From NCBI GenBank assembly GCA_015501585.1, contig JADNRY010000092.1:151825-215824 (forward strand): a DNA stretch of 64,000 nucleotides. The letters are read 5' to 3'. Origin of the DNA: Rhodocollybia butyracea. Taxonomy: Eukaryota; Basidiomycota; Agaricomycetes; Agaricales; Omphalotaceae. The translations under genes were made by a program, and so were the position numbers. Below are positions 25,592 to 37,689 of this stretch, in pieces (within the stretch, counting starts at the first letter, position 1; each line of letters begins with the position of its first letter). The notes beneath the pieces are model-generated. The model saw only the letters and a list, made by a program, of their open reading frames with translations. It had not been told where the DNA came from and made no database searches.

Positions 25592-27659
25592 ATGTCAGGC
25601 TTGCCAGCAGGAAATCATTTACCAAGAGGACGCGCTTGTATTGATTGTAGGTAGGCTAATGGGTACTTGTATCATACACTGCTTTCACCTTTCCGAATCC
25701 TTGTTCCTCAGACGACGCAAACTGGTCAGTTACGCATCTTCATGCATATGTCCGACAGTCACTGACAGTCTGTTTGTAGAAATGTAGCGGAGAGATGCCT
25801 AGTTGTAAGCGATGCGTATATGGAGGTCACGGTCTGGATTGTGAATACCCCAGTGAACGGGGCAATAAAACTCAAGTTCAGTTTCTTGAAACAAGCATTG
25901 CAAAGCTCGAAGCAAGAATCGAACAACTGCGAAATTCATTACCGCAGCCAACGTTAGAAATACACGTTCCAGGACGTGGTGGTTTGGCCGCAACTTGTAC
26001 TTCGAATTCTCCGATTCGATGTTTACCGGCCACAAGAGTTCGTCCCCAGATTTCCCTTCCACATGGATGGTGGGAGCAGCCCAAACTTCCACCAGAAGTT
26101 TCCAAGCTCCTGTAGGCACTTTCCGCGCGTATCAACTGTTACCAACACTCAACCTGCTTTAGGATGGATTACTTCGCTCCGTATGCATTTCAGCTTGGAT
26201 TTTTTATGCACGGACCTCGCCTCTGCGAGGACCTCTTCAAACAATCCGAATTTCCTTCCCTATCTCCGTTTCTCTCCAATGTAATCTACTTGTGGGGAAT
26301 CCGTTTATCATCAGAACAACAGTTACTCGATCACGAAACTCTGTTCTTGAATCGCGCAGTACAATTTAATCTCTCTAATCAGCATCCTCAGCATGTCGTC
26401 CACAACGTACAGGCAGAAATCCTTCTCGCTAACTTTTTCCTGTGGACTGATAAAATAAATTCTGCCATGCATCGACTCATTTCCGCTGTGTCCCTTTGCA
26501 TCAGCTTCGGGCTGCATAAACAAGCATCTAGTCAACCCCCTGGTGCTCTAAGTCTGCCTCCAGCACGAGACTCTATCGAACGAGGAGAACGAATAGATGC
26601 TTTCTGGGCAACATTTCTCTTTTACAAAGTCGTATCCGTCCAAGTTCAGGTGCCGCCCAGAGCGTCGACCATCATGGATGATATGATCAATACACCTTTT
26701 CCGTACGAAATGAGTGCATACGAACTTGTAAGTCTTCCGTAGTAGTATCCACCTGCTGCGAGTTGATCTTTTTGGTATCCAGGGCTCCGTTCCATCCAAT
26801 CCTACCGGTATACTAACCTTGAAATCTTTTTTTGATAATCCTTCTGCAGATCCTTCTAGAGGTTTATTAGCATTAAGCGCCAAATCCGCAGCGTTTTTCG
26901 AACGGGCGATGTACTTTGGCGTTGAATGCCAATCGGGTGAGTCCATGATCATCCTACATATCTTGATCCTTTTTTGCTGAGCGGTGCATTCAGTTCAGGG
27001 TAACCCGGACCAAGATATCCAATTTCGAAGGTTCGAGCAGATGTTGATCGACTTCATCAACGCTTTTCCTCCGTTGTCGCAATGGGATGGACCGTATGCC
27101 AAATGCTCCTGGATCGCAACTACGACAATTATTCATGTGGCCGTCATTCGCCTTCATAGTTCGCAGAAACATATTGATTCGAGCCAGAAAAGCTTGAACG
27201 CTGCCCAAGCGGTCGCCCGCGCAGTCGCGAGTCTGATAGCCAGTATGGATGAACTGAAAGGCCTGTACTATATCCATCCTATCACGATGGTATGTGGTTC
27301 ATGTCCTCGCATTCAAGTGCGCATACTTTGTTTAAACATATCTTCAGCCAATGTGGTTTACTGTATGTCATACCCTTATTACTGGAATACAGGAGAGAGT
27401 CGATTTCAACGATGACCTGGTTGAATCGCTACATACGATGATTCGAGCTTTGGAATCATTCAGCTCGGGTTGCTTCCCTTTGAGTAGGTTCATACTTCTC
27501 GATTTGGACATGTATAATATGACTTCTCACCCAGGATACCAACTGGAGCAAATTCATGAAATCATCAGAACCTGTTGGTACTTGATACCTATTATTGTAG
27601 CCTTATTTCTGACTCTCTTTATAGTGCACGGACTCTGTCCATATATGCAGCCATCATGA
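25592..27659 (+). CDS. Zn2Cys6 fungal transcription factor
   Basis: Nuclear DNA-binding regulator. The start is at 25592, MSGLPAGNHLPRGRACIDCR. Two small introns interrupt the zinc cluster. After splicing it reads CIDCRRRKLKC followed by SGEMPSCKRCVYGGHGLDC, giving C-x2-C-x6-C-x6-C-x2-C-x8-C. A short coiled coil follows (FLETSIAKLEARIEQLRNSL). The middle homology region has LGFFMHGPRLCEDLFKQSEF, HVVHNVQAEILLANFFLW, HRLISAVSLCISFGLHKQAS and GERIDAFWATFLFYKVVSVQ. The C-terminal part continues through 26990-27480 with VQGNPDQDIQFRRFEQMLID and AVASLIASMDELKGLYYIHP. The end at 27659 is uncertain. The last exon after about 27535 borders a decayed repeat, and a stop could also be used near 27582. 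Targets cannot be inferred. Confidence 0.8.
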
Positions 27660-28270
27660 AGATGAAACTGAAGTTCTTTACCCCTGTATTAAAATGTATG
27701 ACGAGATGAGATATACCAACCTCTGTTTCGTTGCTTTGGGCCCCCGAACTCTCCCCTGAAGGACCAATTGAAAGTTCCAAGTGTATTCTTGTGCTCTTCT
27801 CTTCGGCCTTTTTCAGGACTCCTATCGATAGCTCTCGTAGAAACGCCCCAACATGCTGCTCTCAGACTCTCCTCCCTCCCTTCTTCCTCCGCCTTATACT
27901 AGCTGCAAATTTTACTCTGAAGCTTGAGCTCATTCTCCTTCAGATTACGCCCTGTTTCCCCCTCTGCAATTTTTTTTCTTTCATCCTGAACTATGACCAT
28001 TTTATTTTATTTTTGAATGTTGTTTAGTTCTTGCTGAAGCCCTCAATAGGAGCCGCCGGAAGACCCGATGAAGTTAGGTTTCTGATTGCGACTGTGCCTC
28101 ATCTGCTTCCATGATCCATCATCCTAACAAAAGTTTCTTTCCATCGGGTGTCTGCGCATTCCGCGTTCCTGAATGCTCGACTCTATTGTCTGTCTCCGAG
28201 AATTTTCGGAAGGATTGAAGTCCGGGGAGAAGTGATGCAACCGATGGCTGATGGTGACAGTACTTATTTG
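27660..28270 (-). pseudogene. Decayed copy of the neighbouring coiled-coil gene
   Basis: Sequence from about 27740 to 28260 aligns, in the same orientation, with 30940-31560 of the intact coiled-coil gene. Matching landmarks are TTGTGCTCTTCTCTTCGGCC at about 27790 against TGTGCTCTTCTCTTCGGCCT at 30990, the CTGCGCATTCCGCG block, and GGAGAAGTGATGCAAC against GGAGAAGTGACGCAAC. Large internal parts are deleted and no long frame remains. Confidence 0.65.
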
Positions 28271-28585
28271 TGGAAGGTCTATTACAGTTAGAAATGAGTG
28301 ACGGTTTCGGGGAGTATATACATGGTGCAACACTCTCACTGTTTCCAGGTCGGTCGACCCTCAAGAAGCTCACGGTTCGGTGACCGCCGTAGAACTTCAC
28401 GAGAGTCTCTGGTAGCTACTTCTACTTTGCATATCATCACTGTCAAGAAACTTGAGTCTTGATGTGCATGATCAACGCCGCGACGTTGGGTCATGTCATG
28501 TGCAGATTTGCATTAAACAGCAATTTTATCAAAGTTGTACGCAGTTTTTGGATTTTGTCATTCTACCAGTGCATTGAACCAGTGT

Positions 28586-28955
28586 ATGTCCCAGCGACTC
28601 AATGTAGCAAAAAGAGCATTTGAGACTAGGGCGGTGAGTATTGAGCTTCGTTGAAAAAAGGCCACACCATTATGGCCGCCTTCAGATACTTACTGGTTAT
28701 AACTCTGATAGATGATGCGGATTAACGGATCTTACCTCGTGGATCATCACACAGGCTCAACGTCATGCACAAGCGGACCAAACAAGAAGACAAGAAGAAA
28801 TGATTGTTGATAATGATGAAGCTGAGGATAGTAATACAGAAACACATTCTTTTGTGTTCAAAAGACTGGTGAAGTTGTTTGAATCAGTGAACTCAGTGGC
28901 TGTTTGTGATTTGATGGGATTTTTTCGAGAAGCAAGGAGGAGGTGGAAGCCATAG
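28586..28955 (+). CDS. Small hypothetical protein, two exons
   Basis: Exon 1 (28586-28633) encodes MSQRLNVAKRAFETRA and ends at GTGAGT. Exon 2 starts after CACACAG at 28755 with AQRHAQADQTRRQEEMIVDN and runs through VKLFESVNSVAVCDLMGFFR to a TAG at 28955. The splice is in frame and the translation is charged and helical. I do not recognise it. It could also be a relic of a longer gene, since similar coding texture continues past the stop. Confidence 0.35.
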
Positions 28956-29039
28956 CTGTTGAAGATGAATATATTTCCTTTGTTGAGAACAAAAGCAATA
29001 TATCATTAAGGACCATGTTGTATTTGCAGCGCAATATCG

Positions 29040-29350
29040 CGCTATAGCGAGCATACTAGGGATATAGGGTTGAGAGATAGGATTATACACCCAATGATAA
29101 TGGCAAGCGCACCGGATGTGATGTAGGGGACGCCTTGGCACTGGACAGGATTTACGCTTGAGAGTGCACCGGATACTAGGATTACTAGTATACACCTAAT
29201 CATGATGTAGTAATATGGCAAGCGCACCGGATAGGAATACGCTTGACAGTGCACCGAATAGGAATATACGCCCAATAATAATATGGCGAAAGCACCGGAT
29301 AAAAATTGCGCTCGAGAGTGTCACGGTGCACTCGACAATACCACAGGATA
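29040..29350. repeat. Imperfect tandem repeat built on GCACCGGATA units
   Basis: The motif GCACCGGAT(A) recurs about five times, alternating with CGCTTGAGAGTGCACCGGAT-like blocks and runs of TAATATGGC. This gives an irregular repeat of roughly 50-70 bp. No coding frame is kept. Confidence 0.7.
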
Positions 29351-30814
29351 GGAGATATGCTCTGAGCCAATTAGATGGGACAGTATTGTGGTGTAATCTG
29401 AAAGATGGTAACTCTGACCTGTCATGGATATCCATGTTGCGTGATGAGATGGGTGACTAGCTTTGAACATTTGAATGTTCGAATCGGCGGGGGTGGATGA
29501 TAATGATTTTCAAATCAACCACATCTGCCATACGTTGAATTGTCTCTCCAGCTGTTCAATCCTCGTCGGCACAGGAAAAAAATGGTTTCAAGCCGAAAGC
29601 GAGGGTGAGCAACGATCTTGATTGTCTGAAGAGAGGGATTTTTTCGATCGTTCAAAAAAAGAGAAAGAAACAAGATTCAAGAAAAGGTAAGGTGGGGATC
29701 ATGACGGATGATATTGGGAAGTTATCGAAGAGTATCTTGTTTGAACGAATTGAATATCCGGTCGAGCCCAAGATCTCGCGGCCCCCCAATCTATCAACTC
29801 AATTTTCGAGGCTGATATCGTAGCAAAACAGATAGAGCCATTGAAGGAGAGTAGTAGAGGAGCCTGAGATCAAGTTGAAAGATTATTTCCAAGGAACCGA
29901 CGCGCGAGAAATTCACTGAGATAACTTGCCATATTCTCGACACTGCTGCGACATTTGGAACAGCATCAAGAATAAGGAGAACGTGATTGCATACGTACTA
30001 AGTAACAGATACTTACTAACAGCACGCTTCGTCGTTTTCGATGCCTTCTAATTGGGGCTGACTTCTGGCCAAAAGGCCGCGAAAGATGCGGCAACGGTTA
30101 GATGCTCGTAAATTATTTTCGGGCGCGTTGCAGAGATAAGTCTACGAAGTCTGGAATTCGGCGAGCGCTTGAGCGCTGAGCGCCTAAAGAATTTCACTTA
30201 GTAGATCAAAGTCCAAGTCACCACCGTGTGTCCCTTGCCCGGTGTCACAGTGTTGGTCGTGCGCTGATTAAATGAGTTACCGGTGGGAGCTTGCTCCAGG
30301 TTCAGCCTCAGGTTGGGCGTCTCCTATCTGATACTCTTATCAACGTTCGCGATGGATGCACCTAAAATGCTCGTGGACTACATCGCAAGTGGCTGTCATC
30401 CACCATCGGCGGCCGGAACATATCTGACTCGGACGTGAGCCGGAGAAGCTTCGACATTGCGCAAGCAGTTGCGATATCGGATAAGTAGCGCAAGGCCCCA
30501 CGTCCCCGATGGTACTTGGTATAAGTCTCCATCTGCGAGTTATTTGCTTGGCTCGAGCGTCCCTTCAGCAATGTGGTCACTTCACTCAAATTCCTATCAC
30601 GAATTACCGGGGAAAGCAAGGAGAAAGTTGGTTTCCCGACAGCGATCTCGTTGACGTCACGGTTATCTCATTCAGCTCTGGCTGTTTCTTGTCGAGCACA
30701 TAGGTTCATGCGACTTGGTTCGGACATACTCAATAGGAGATCAGCTGTATAAACTATAGTAAATCCATCAAATCATTCACACTAGTTGGTTCTTGATACC
30801 TATCATAACTTCAT
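29351..30814. other. Gene-poor stretch, no gene supported
   Basis: A short ORF at about 29605-29823 (QKKRKKQDSRKGKVGIMTDD) lacks an ATG and a clear splice partner. Nothing else on either strand has family motifs. AT-rich spacer and fragments dominate. Confidence 0.35.
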
Positions 30815-31784
30815 CTATTGACTCTCCGTATAATATACAGACTCAGCCCATCTACGTGGCCAAGATGATACCTGGTCAACATCGCCATTAGAACTAAAAC
30901 CCGCAACGAAAAAAGATGCACTAACCTCCGATTCGCTCCCATCCCTCTCTTCCCTGATGAACTGATCGAAAGCCTCAAGAGCATTCCTGTGCTCTTCTCT
31001 TCGGCCTTGCTCCCGGCCTTCACGCACCCCCTCTCGTCTGCCTTTCTTAATTCCTTCCTTCACTCCAGCTTCTCTTCCCTCCTCAAAGCCATCGGAAAAC
31101 CCCGCTTCCCATACATATTGGCGGCTCTCATGGAACTGCTTCAGCATACCGCTCTTGAGACCCTCTTCCTTCCCTTCCTCCCGCGCTTTAAAACTACGGA
31201 ACCTACTCCGAAGCTCAAAGTTTTCCTCCTTCAATCTCTCCGTTTCTCCCTCCGCAAGTGATTTTTCTGCTTCGACTGCCACCATCTTGGTTCGAACAGC
31301 GTCCAGTTCTTGCTGGAGCCGCGACAGCAGCTCCTTGTGCCGGCGGAGGTCCTCTTCGACCTTGATGGAGTGGATTTCGGATTGCGCCCGCGCCTCGTCC
31401 GCTTCTGTCATCTTCGCAAACGTCTCTTTCACTCGTGCCTCTGCGTATTCCGCGCGCGCCACGGCTTCCTGGGCTCTGTGGATCTCGTACTCGAGTCTGG
31501 TGTCTCTCTCTGAGATAGATCGGATTTCGTGGAGAAGTGACGCAACGGAGGGTCGGCGGTGGTGATGGTGCGTGTGTTTGTGAGATCCAGGGTGGTGAGA
31601 TTTGGGCTTCGCTGACGAGGTATGATGATCGTCACGCGGGGATGGGTGCTCACGGGGTTCTAAAGAACGAGCTTCTTTGAATTAAAGAATTTGTGAGAAT
31701 CGCAGAAACGAAGGGCTTACGAGGGTGATTTGGGTGTTCAAGAATGCTGTTGACGGTGTCGGGTGATGATGGCATTTGTGACAT
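30815..31784 (-). CDS. Coiled-coil protein of unknown function
   Basis: Start at 31784 (MSQMPSSPDTVNSILEHPNH). An intron of about 50 nt follows near 31720, then a Pro/His-rich region (KSHHPGSHKHTHHHHRRP). A strongly helical, charged coiled coil comes next: SVASLLHEIRSISERDTRLE, EEDLRRHKELLSRLQQELDA and MVAVEAEKSLAEGETERLKE. A Gly/Glu/Arg periodic block (GREAGVKEGIKKGRREGVRE) precedes FDQFIREERDGSESE. The 3' end (30815 or earlier) depends on a possible intron near 30925. The gene has a decayed duplicate at 27.7-28.3 kb. It looks structural and no enzyme motif is present. Confidence 0.6.
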
Positions 31785-32033
31785 GGTTTGGTGTTGGAAC
31801 CTTCAATTCTGTGGGGTACTTAACCTTGCTCCTCTGAATACCAGCAGCCTCGTGTTAAACTCATGCTAGTGGCATGTTGTACGATTCATAGTTGATAGTT
31901 GTTAGTTCAGGATCGAGCAATACCCCGCATGAACAAACCCTTGTAACGTGCTCGGATAACAGCATTCAGAAAGTGTCAATAAATTCTGTCGATTAGCCGA
32001 TAAATAGAATAAACAAACGAGTACTAGATTTCC

Positions 32034-33968
32034 GACGAGGGAAGGAAGCTCTTCCAACGACTGGCATTCCAACTCTTCTCAAACTCCTCTTCTGAAAACC
32101 GCTGAACAGCCCATGTCCTCGCGCGCTGTCTCATCGCAAGATCCTCAGCATCGGATAACGAAAGGGCAGTCTGTAGCGCCTCTGCGAACGTCTCGACGCT
32201 GTCAGCATGATATCCTATGGTACCGATTAATCTCTCGTCTGTTGTTTAAAATTCCAACATACCTGTCGGTTGACCGTTAAATGGAACAACGATGTCTTGC
32301 AAAGGTCCGCCAGATTTGTGAGCAACAGGAATCAAGCCCGCAGCCTGTGTCAATGGTAATTAGCCGTACAGTGGATGCCATTATAATTATGAGAGAGCAA
32401 ACCATAAATTCGACAACATTGATTCCGAAATGCTCATCGAGCATTGTGTGCAGACCAATACTTGCTCTAGATAGCCAGTTGAGCATCGTTGGATACGGTG
32501 CATTTACGATGAATTCGACGTTGTTCTGTGAATACTTGATTAGAGCCTAAGGTGTATTCGTAGTAGAGCTGACAGACCTCGATACCCAGTTCCTTGGAAA
32601 GAGAACGAAGATTGTTCACCCGGGCGTCATCGTCGGAATTGCGGCTTCCCCCAATTAAGACAAGTTTCAACTGAGAGCGTACTTGAAGAAGCTTATGAAA
32701 AGCGCGTAACTGGGTAGGATGATCTTTTTCGGGTCTGTAAAGAGATATATTGAGACAATCCAGGAATGCTCAAGCGGTTTCCGCACCGAAATTGAGCAAG
32801 ACTGAGAATGACACGTTCACGTCCAGTCAAAGGGAATTGGGAGATTTCCCGCGTGTCGCAAGGAGGATAAACGATTTGAGCGGAGGTAGCCGAGCCATAC
32901 TTGCTACTCAACAAAAACCTGGCGAAAACCAGTCGATGGGACATATCCAAAAGAAAATCAGAGTGCTGCAGGATGCCATTGATATGATTCTGAGTCCACG
33001 AAGAGTTCACCATGATGAAAGCAGCACTCCGGAGCGACAGGGAGTAGTAGTACATGAATATACGGTAATATCTAGACGAAGTTGTTCGAACGGAGCAGTA
33101 TTGATGTAGAGGACCAAAAACTCACAAGAGCTTCCCTTGACTAAGGAAGGCCGACGACGAGATAACATCAGAATTGGTGTGCCACCGTTTTCGTGACTTG
33201 ATTCGATTCAGCATGTTGGTGCTAATTGTTGGGTAATGAACGTAGGCACCGATCGGGATACCTGCTAACAGGGAAACCACATGAAATGTGAATGCGTATC
33301 CCATAGTATCTGGAGATTTGTTGCTTTAACTGACATGCAGGCGAGAAACCAGAGATAATAGTAATCCCGTACCGATGTAGAGGTCTGGAATAAGTTTCGA
33401 CATGGCTTCCCAAGCGAGGTACATCGAGCCAACACTTTGTCCCAATAGCGTGAAATACGGCCAAGTTGAGTCTTCAATGACCTTTCGAGAAGTCAAAAAC
33501 ACGAAATCGAGGCTTTTGGGATCCAATGTTATGTCAAACCGCGCCTTTACGCTGGATCAGTCAAGAACGCTTGAAAATGGACGAGCACGTACTTTGACTT
33601 TTGAGATAATTTCATCTTTGGTTGCATCCGTATCTCCGCTGTAGACGACGCTAACGATATTGGGCTCTGTCCGTTGCAGAGCAGCTATCGCGGTCCAAAG
33701 GACGCGTTCTCCACCTCCTCCGGCATTGCTGAAGCCTAATGAGATGTTGTCTCAAAGGTGATAGTAGAAGAGCTAACCAGTAAGGATGAAAGAACCCCAC
33801 CAATTGCTGAGGCTTGGAATCTCGGCCTAGTTTCCGCAGGAGATCTGTACGTCGCGTCCGGTTTGTCTTTCGGAGATTGGAAGAGTAATTTCGGAGTATT
33901 ATTGAGACAGATGCTGCCCAAATTACCCAGATAGATAGGAGAATAAAGAAGATGTGTACGATGTTCAT
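32034..33968 (-). CDS. ALG11: GDP-Man:Man3GlcNAc2-PP-dolichol alpha-1,2-mannosyltransferase
   Basis: ER-membrane GT4 glycosyltransferase that adds two alpha-1,2-mannoses to the lipid-linked N-glycan precursor on the cytosolic face. It starts at 33968 ([20 protein letters not shown]), an N-terminal signal anchor. Conserved blocks in order are [56 protein letters not shown] and [15 protein letters not shown]. Then come [49 protein letters not shown] and [18 protein letters not shown] [20 protein letters not shown], ending FLPSSEI at 32034. About eight exons with short introns are all in frame. The family motifs GGGGERV and [11 protein letters not shown] are intact. The 5' region of this gene has been copied several times downstream. 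Confidence 0.93.
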
Positions 33969-35330
33969 GGTGGAAACAAGCTATTGCATTGAGTTACTTA
34001 TAACGTGGAGGCTCGTGGAGGATGGTGAAGCGAGCGCCAAAAATGGCGCGCGCGGTCTCTTTCCTCGACAGCACACTATAATTCTCGAGATGGCTATGGA
34101 CCTTGCAAACCATCTAAGCTCGGCAGGATTTCTCGTCAGAAAACTTTTCCACAATTTGCACAGCACGACTGGAACCTCGAATCACCAAGATCTCTCTTGT
34201 TCTGTGCTGCTCCAGCCGGAATACTTCTTCTGGTCGCCATCGCTTTGCGAGTGATATCACGCACGCATTTCACCCGCTTTCCTGTCTCGTTTGATTATTA
34301 CTCTCTGTTATCGATATCGCGTCTTTTCTTTTGTTTTGTTATCTATACGACCCTCGCGATCTAATTGAGGTCTCGCTTTAACCTGCCCCGTTTGATTATT
34401 ATTCCATCTTTGCTTTCGTTCTGTTTTCGCGACATAATTGAGATCTTTTGGTCTTACCCATTTCTGTTGCGTTCGCCTAATTTGGTTTCAACGTTAGTAC
34501 GATCCCAATCTATTATGATGCTGGTTCATGGAACACTGCTAGATCTTGCCATCCGAATTCCTGCATATAGGAATATTCACTGCAGAACTGTATCATTGTT
34601 GTGCAACCCCTTTATTCGTCCCCGCCTTCAAAGCTTCCACAATGATCCCTTGTTGTTTTGGACCACCAAAGAAGAAACTGACGACTTCGCGGGTCCCAGT
34701 TGCTGATCACAGCTATATAGACTCCGTGTTGATAACTATTACTTAGTAGATGAGCTATAGCTGATTAACGTTTTTCCAGTATAACCCTTCAGCACAGTTC
34801 AACACCTGACCGTCTGAGATGATCCCCTCTCTGCACCACAATAGTCCCTGCCATCTTTCGCTTATCAGTTCAAGAACCAAGGTTCCAGGAACAAAATACG
34901 ACTTGCTCATCTCCAACGTGTATAGTTTGCTTTGCTGTTATCTGTTCCCCTGTAAAGTACTCAAGCATTCCAGTGTAACTGTACGCAAACACATCTCTTG
35001 TACTGTTTTTCAGTGCCCGCTCAAGACGATGGGTACCCTGAATCTGGGAAATTTCTTTTCAGTGACTCTCCAAAGAAAGGAACATTGAAACTGACGACTT
35101 TGCGCATCCGAGTTACTGATCTTGGCTATGTAGACTCCACATTGATGAAGAGCGTAAATTACTATAGAGGGAATTTAGCTGCAACTCGGCCATCAAAGTA
35201 AAAACTCAGAAAATCGATGCCTGCTCGTAAGAGAAATCTCGGTATCCTTCTCGTGAGCTGAATTGTTTCACTAAAAGGCTGGAGACAATGTGACCGTTTT
35301 TCCAGTACTACCGGAGAACGGCAACGAAAG
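33969..35330. other. Spacer at the head of the amplified segment
   Basis: No convincing gene. Parts match the spacers of later units: GCTCGGCAGGATTT near 34115, CGCTTTGCGAGTGATATCAC near 34235, and the CCATCCGAATTCCTGCATAT block near 34548. The part that in other units encodes a small membrane protein is missing here; the match jumps from about 34190 to 34205. Confidence 0.5.
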
Positions 35331-35354
35331 TTATAAAACACGAATCTCTGGCAC

Positions 35355-35430
35355 TTCGGAGGCTAATCAAGGGGCGGGACTCCAGCCACATGGTTGGACA
35401 AAATAACTATAAAACAGTGAGAGACTTTTG
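35355..35430 (+). promoter_or_regulatory. Conserved promoter block of paralog P1
   Basis: The block has GGAGGCTAATCAAGGGGCGG, a run of about 35 bp, then TATAAAA (35408-35414), 115 bp before the ATG. The same arrangement precedes the other paralogs. Their TATA-like boxes are at 38907 (P2), 42284 (P3), 44436 (P4), 49574 (P5) and 52913 (P6, GATAAAA). AGGGG is a stress-response-element core, but its use here is inference. Confidence 0.6.
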
Positions 35431-35522
35431 GAGCTGACGGTGAATTCTTCCCAACTGCTGGCTCAGTTTAAATTCCAAGCGCACTTTACTCAGCGCCTGG
35501 ACTCTTCAGCTCAGTTCTGTCA

Positions 35523-36682
35523 ATGCTCATGACCTCGCGTGTCCATTGCCTGGGGCTCATCATTCTCTCTGTGCTCGTCTTTGCTGTGCACGGAATGCCC
35601 ATTCATGTGAAGGTAAATTTAACGATTCAACTTTCATTCCATTATTCATAACCACTTAGGGGGGATGCTTTGTGACTATTATCAATAAAAACTCCGAAGC
35701 AGTTCTGGAAGGAGTTACAGAGGATACGAGGAGATTTATTAAAATGATGATTCACGAGATGCTCGGGGGTGAGGAGAACATTTATTACAACACCGTAAAA
35801 GAAACGCGCAAAACGATTCGGCACAAAACGATTCAAGGCCGCCCAACTTTTAGCTTTCGAGAGACGAAGATTCATTTTGTGGTCCAGCAAAGCCTCCCTG
35901 AGACCCCTTGTAACCAGTGTCCATGTTTCGGATGGATTTATAGGAAGGGTTCCAACTCTGGTTCAATCTTCAGCTTGGGCGCCGACGGGTGGAAAAGAGT
36001 TCGAGATGACATTCCAAAGTGGAACTCAGGAGACGCAAGCAGGTTCAATCTTGATTTTGTGAAGACTCAAGGATCTTGGGTGGAGAAGTGGAATAGGGTG
36101 ACCTGGTGGGGTGTCAAAGAATGGAAAGAGACTCATTTCCCTGCGTCTAACAAAGAGAGGCCGCGCAGAAAACTGATTCCGGATGGTAAGTAAGCCAACC
36201 TCTAGTGATATTTATAGCTGCTGAGCTGGTTTACGATCCTAGAGAGATGTGAGCTCCCCATCCTCCAAGATGGTAAGCGGGCTAACATCGAATGCGCTGA
36301 GCTGACCGTTGAGATGACAGCAGCCGTAGCCCCAAAGAATCTTCAGCTTCCAACCGGTTCTGTCAGCAAACCTCCCGAGCCACCCAGGCATCCGCAAGAC
36401 AATGGTAAGCAGGTTGATATCCGAGTCGGGTGCACTGAGCTGACCATTGAGGTGACAATAGCTATCTCAAAAACTCCTGAGCTTTCGGTCAATTCCCCCA
36501 ACAGACAGGTTCCTCAGTTCCACATTTCCGAGTCACCCGAACACCTGGAACATCAGGGTAAGCAGCCTAATATTGGGTGCGTTGAGCTGACCATTGAGGC
36601 TATCTCAGGTATGGGCCGCTACAATCCCTACATGGGTTCTGCGGACGACGAATACACACAAAGTCTACATGGACATCGGTGA
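35523..36682 (+). CDS. Secreted modular protein, paralog P1
   Basis: Six exons: 35523-35612, 35660-36185, 36243-36272, 36324-36404, 36462-36557 and 36609-36682. Exon 1 encodes a signal peptide (MLMTSRVHCLGLIILSVLVF, then AVHGMP). Exon 2 encodes the globular domain, with FVTIINKNSEAVLEGVTEDT, IHFVVQQS, TPCNQCPCFGWIYRKG, GSIFSLGADGWKRV and WVEKWNRVTWWGVKEWKETH. The tail is made of cassette exons of 30, 81 and 96 nt, all phase 1-1, and a final exon ending TQSLHGHR. The introns between cassettes are 51, 57 and 51 nt and nearly identical. The last three can be read through in frame without a stop. I recognise no domain family. Secretion is supported by the signal peptide; the role is unknown. Confidence 0.78.
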
Positions 36683-36839
36683 CATAGCGCTGAGCTGACT
36701 ATGACCTTAGGGCAGACCCTACCAAAGGTAGTCATGGGTAAGCAAGCCAACACTGAGTAAGATTTAGCTGACAGTGATCCAAGTCCAGGATTCAAAGAGG
36801 ACTTGAAAGACTGTAGCTGCTGAGCCAAGTGAGGCGATA

Positions 36840-37440
36840 GTGGCCGGCGGTTAGAAATCTCCGTAAAGACGGTTCTACCACATACTTATCCTTGTTTTCT
36901 TCATTCTCGTGTTCCCTCTCTGTCAGATGTTATATTTCGATATCTCGCCGTACCAAAATCACCCTATGATTCTTAGATGGGCCATCTTGAAACTTGGTGC
37001 CAAAGTCGAAGACCTCGCGTTGGAGGAATAGAAACCACTCATTATTAGTAGCGTCACGAGCGTCTTGTAACCGATACCATTGTATACTGAAGAAGACTTG
37101 AAAAGGGACGAGCACACACGCTTTGACTTTTCCATCTTTACATTCGTATCTCTGCTGTTAACGATATGGGGCCCTGTCCGCTGTGACCAGCTATCGCGAT
37201 CCAAAGGACGCGGTCCCCACCCCCTCCGGCATCGCTAAAGCATAATAAAGAGATGTTGTTTCCAGGGTTCCAGTAAGGATGAAAGAATCCTGTTGTTGAG
37301 GCTTGGGAAGAAGGCCTAGTTTCCGCGGGAGATCTGTTCGATTTGTCTTTGGAAGATTGGGAGAATAATCTGGGAGTACTATTGAAACGATGCTGCACAA
37401 ATTACCCAGATAAATAGATGTATACGATGTTCATGCATGC
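36840..37440 (-). pseudogene. ALG11 5' fragment, copy A
   Basis: From the ATG region at about 37432 down to about 37100, the sequence follows ALG11 exons 1-3. Recognisable parts are the transmembrane leader, TNRTDLPRKLG and the region around KVK at the intron donor. It then departs into sequence found only in these copies, whose best frame reads REVFDFGTKFQDGPSKNHRV. The ALG11 frame is broken and most of the gene is absent. Confidence 0.75.
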
Positions 37441-37689
37441 ACGTTCATGGTTGAAACAAAATATAGCGATGCATTGAACCGAGCGCCAAAAACGGCGCCT
37501 ATGGTCTTTTTCCTCGTGATGGTTGTTTGCTCTATGGACCTTGCTCACGAAAGTAAGCTCGGCAGGATTTTCATGTCAGAACTTTCCGCAATTTACATAG
37601 CAAGAGGTAAGATCTAGTCATATACATATCTGGTCTCGACACACCGACATATTCCATCTGGCGTCCTTTGCCTTGGAATCTCGACTCTC

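Noticed and set aside
29605..29823. 72-codon basic ORF
   Set aside because: No ATG and no in-frame splice partner. It could be a relic, but support is too weak to call.
33952..34254. 100-codon plus-strand frame overlapping the ALG11 start
   Set aside because: It overlaps the ALG11 5' end on the other strand. The matching parts of other units do not keep the frame.
36314..36682. A single uninterrupted 122-codon protein reading through the P1 tail introns
   Set aside because: The same introns carry stops or non-3n lengths in other paralogs, and all have full splice signals. Spliced exons were preferred, and retention is kept as a hypothesis.
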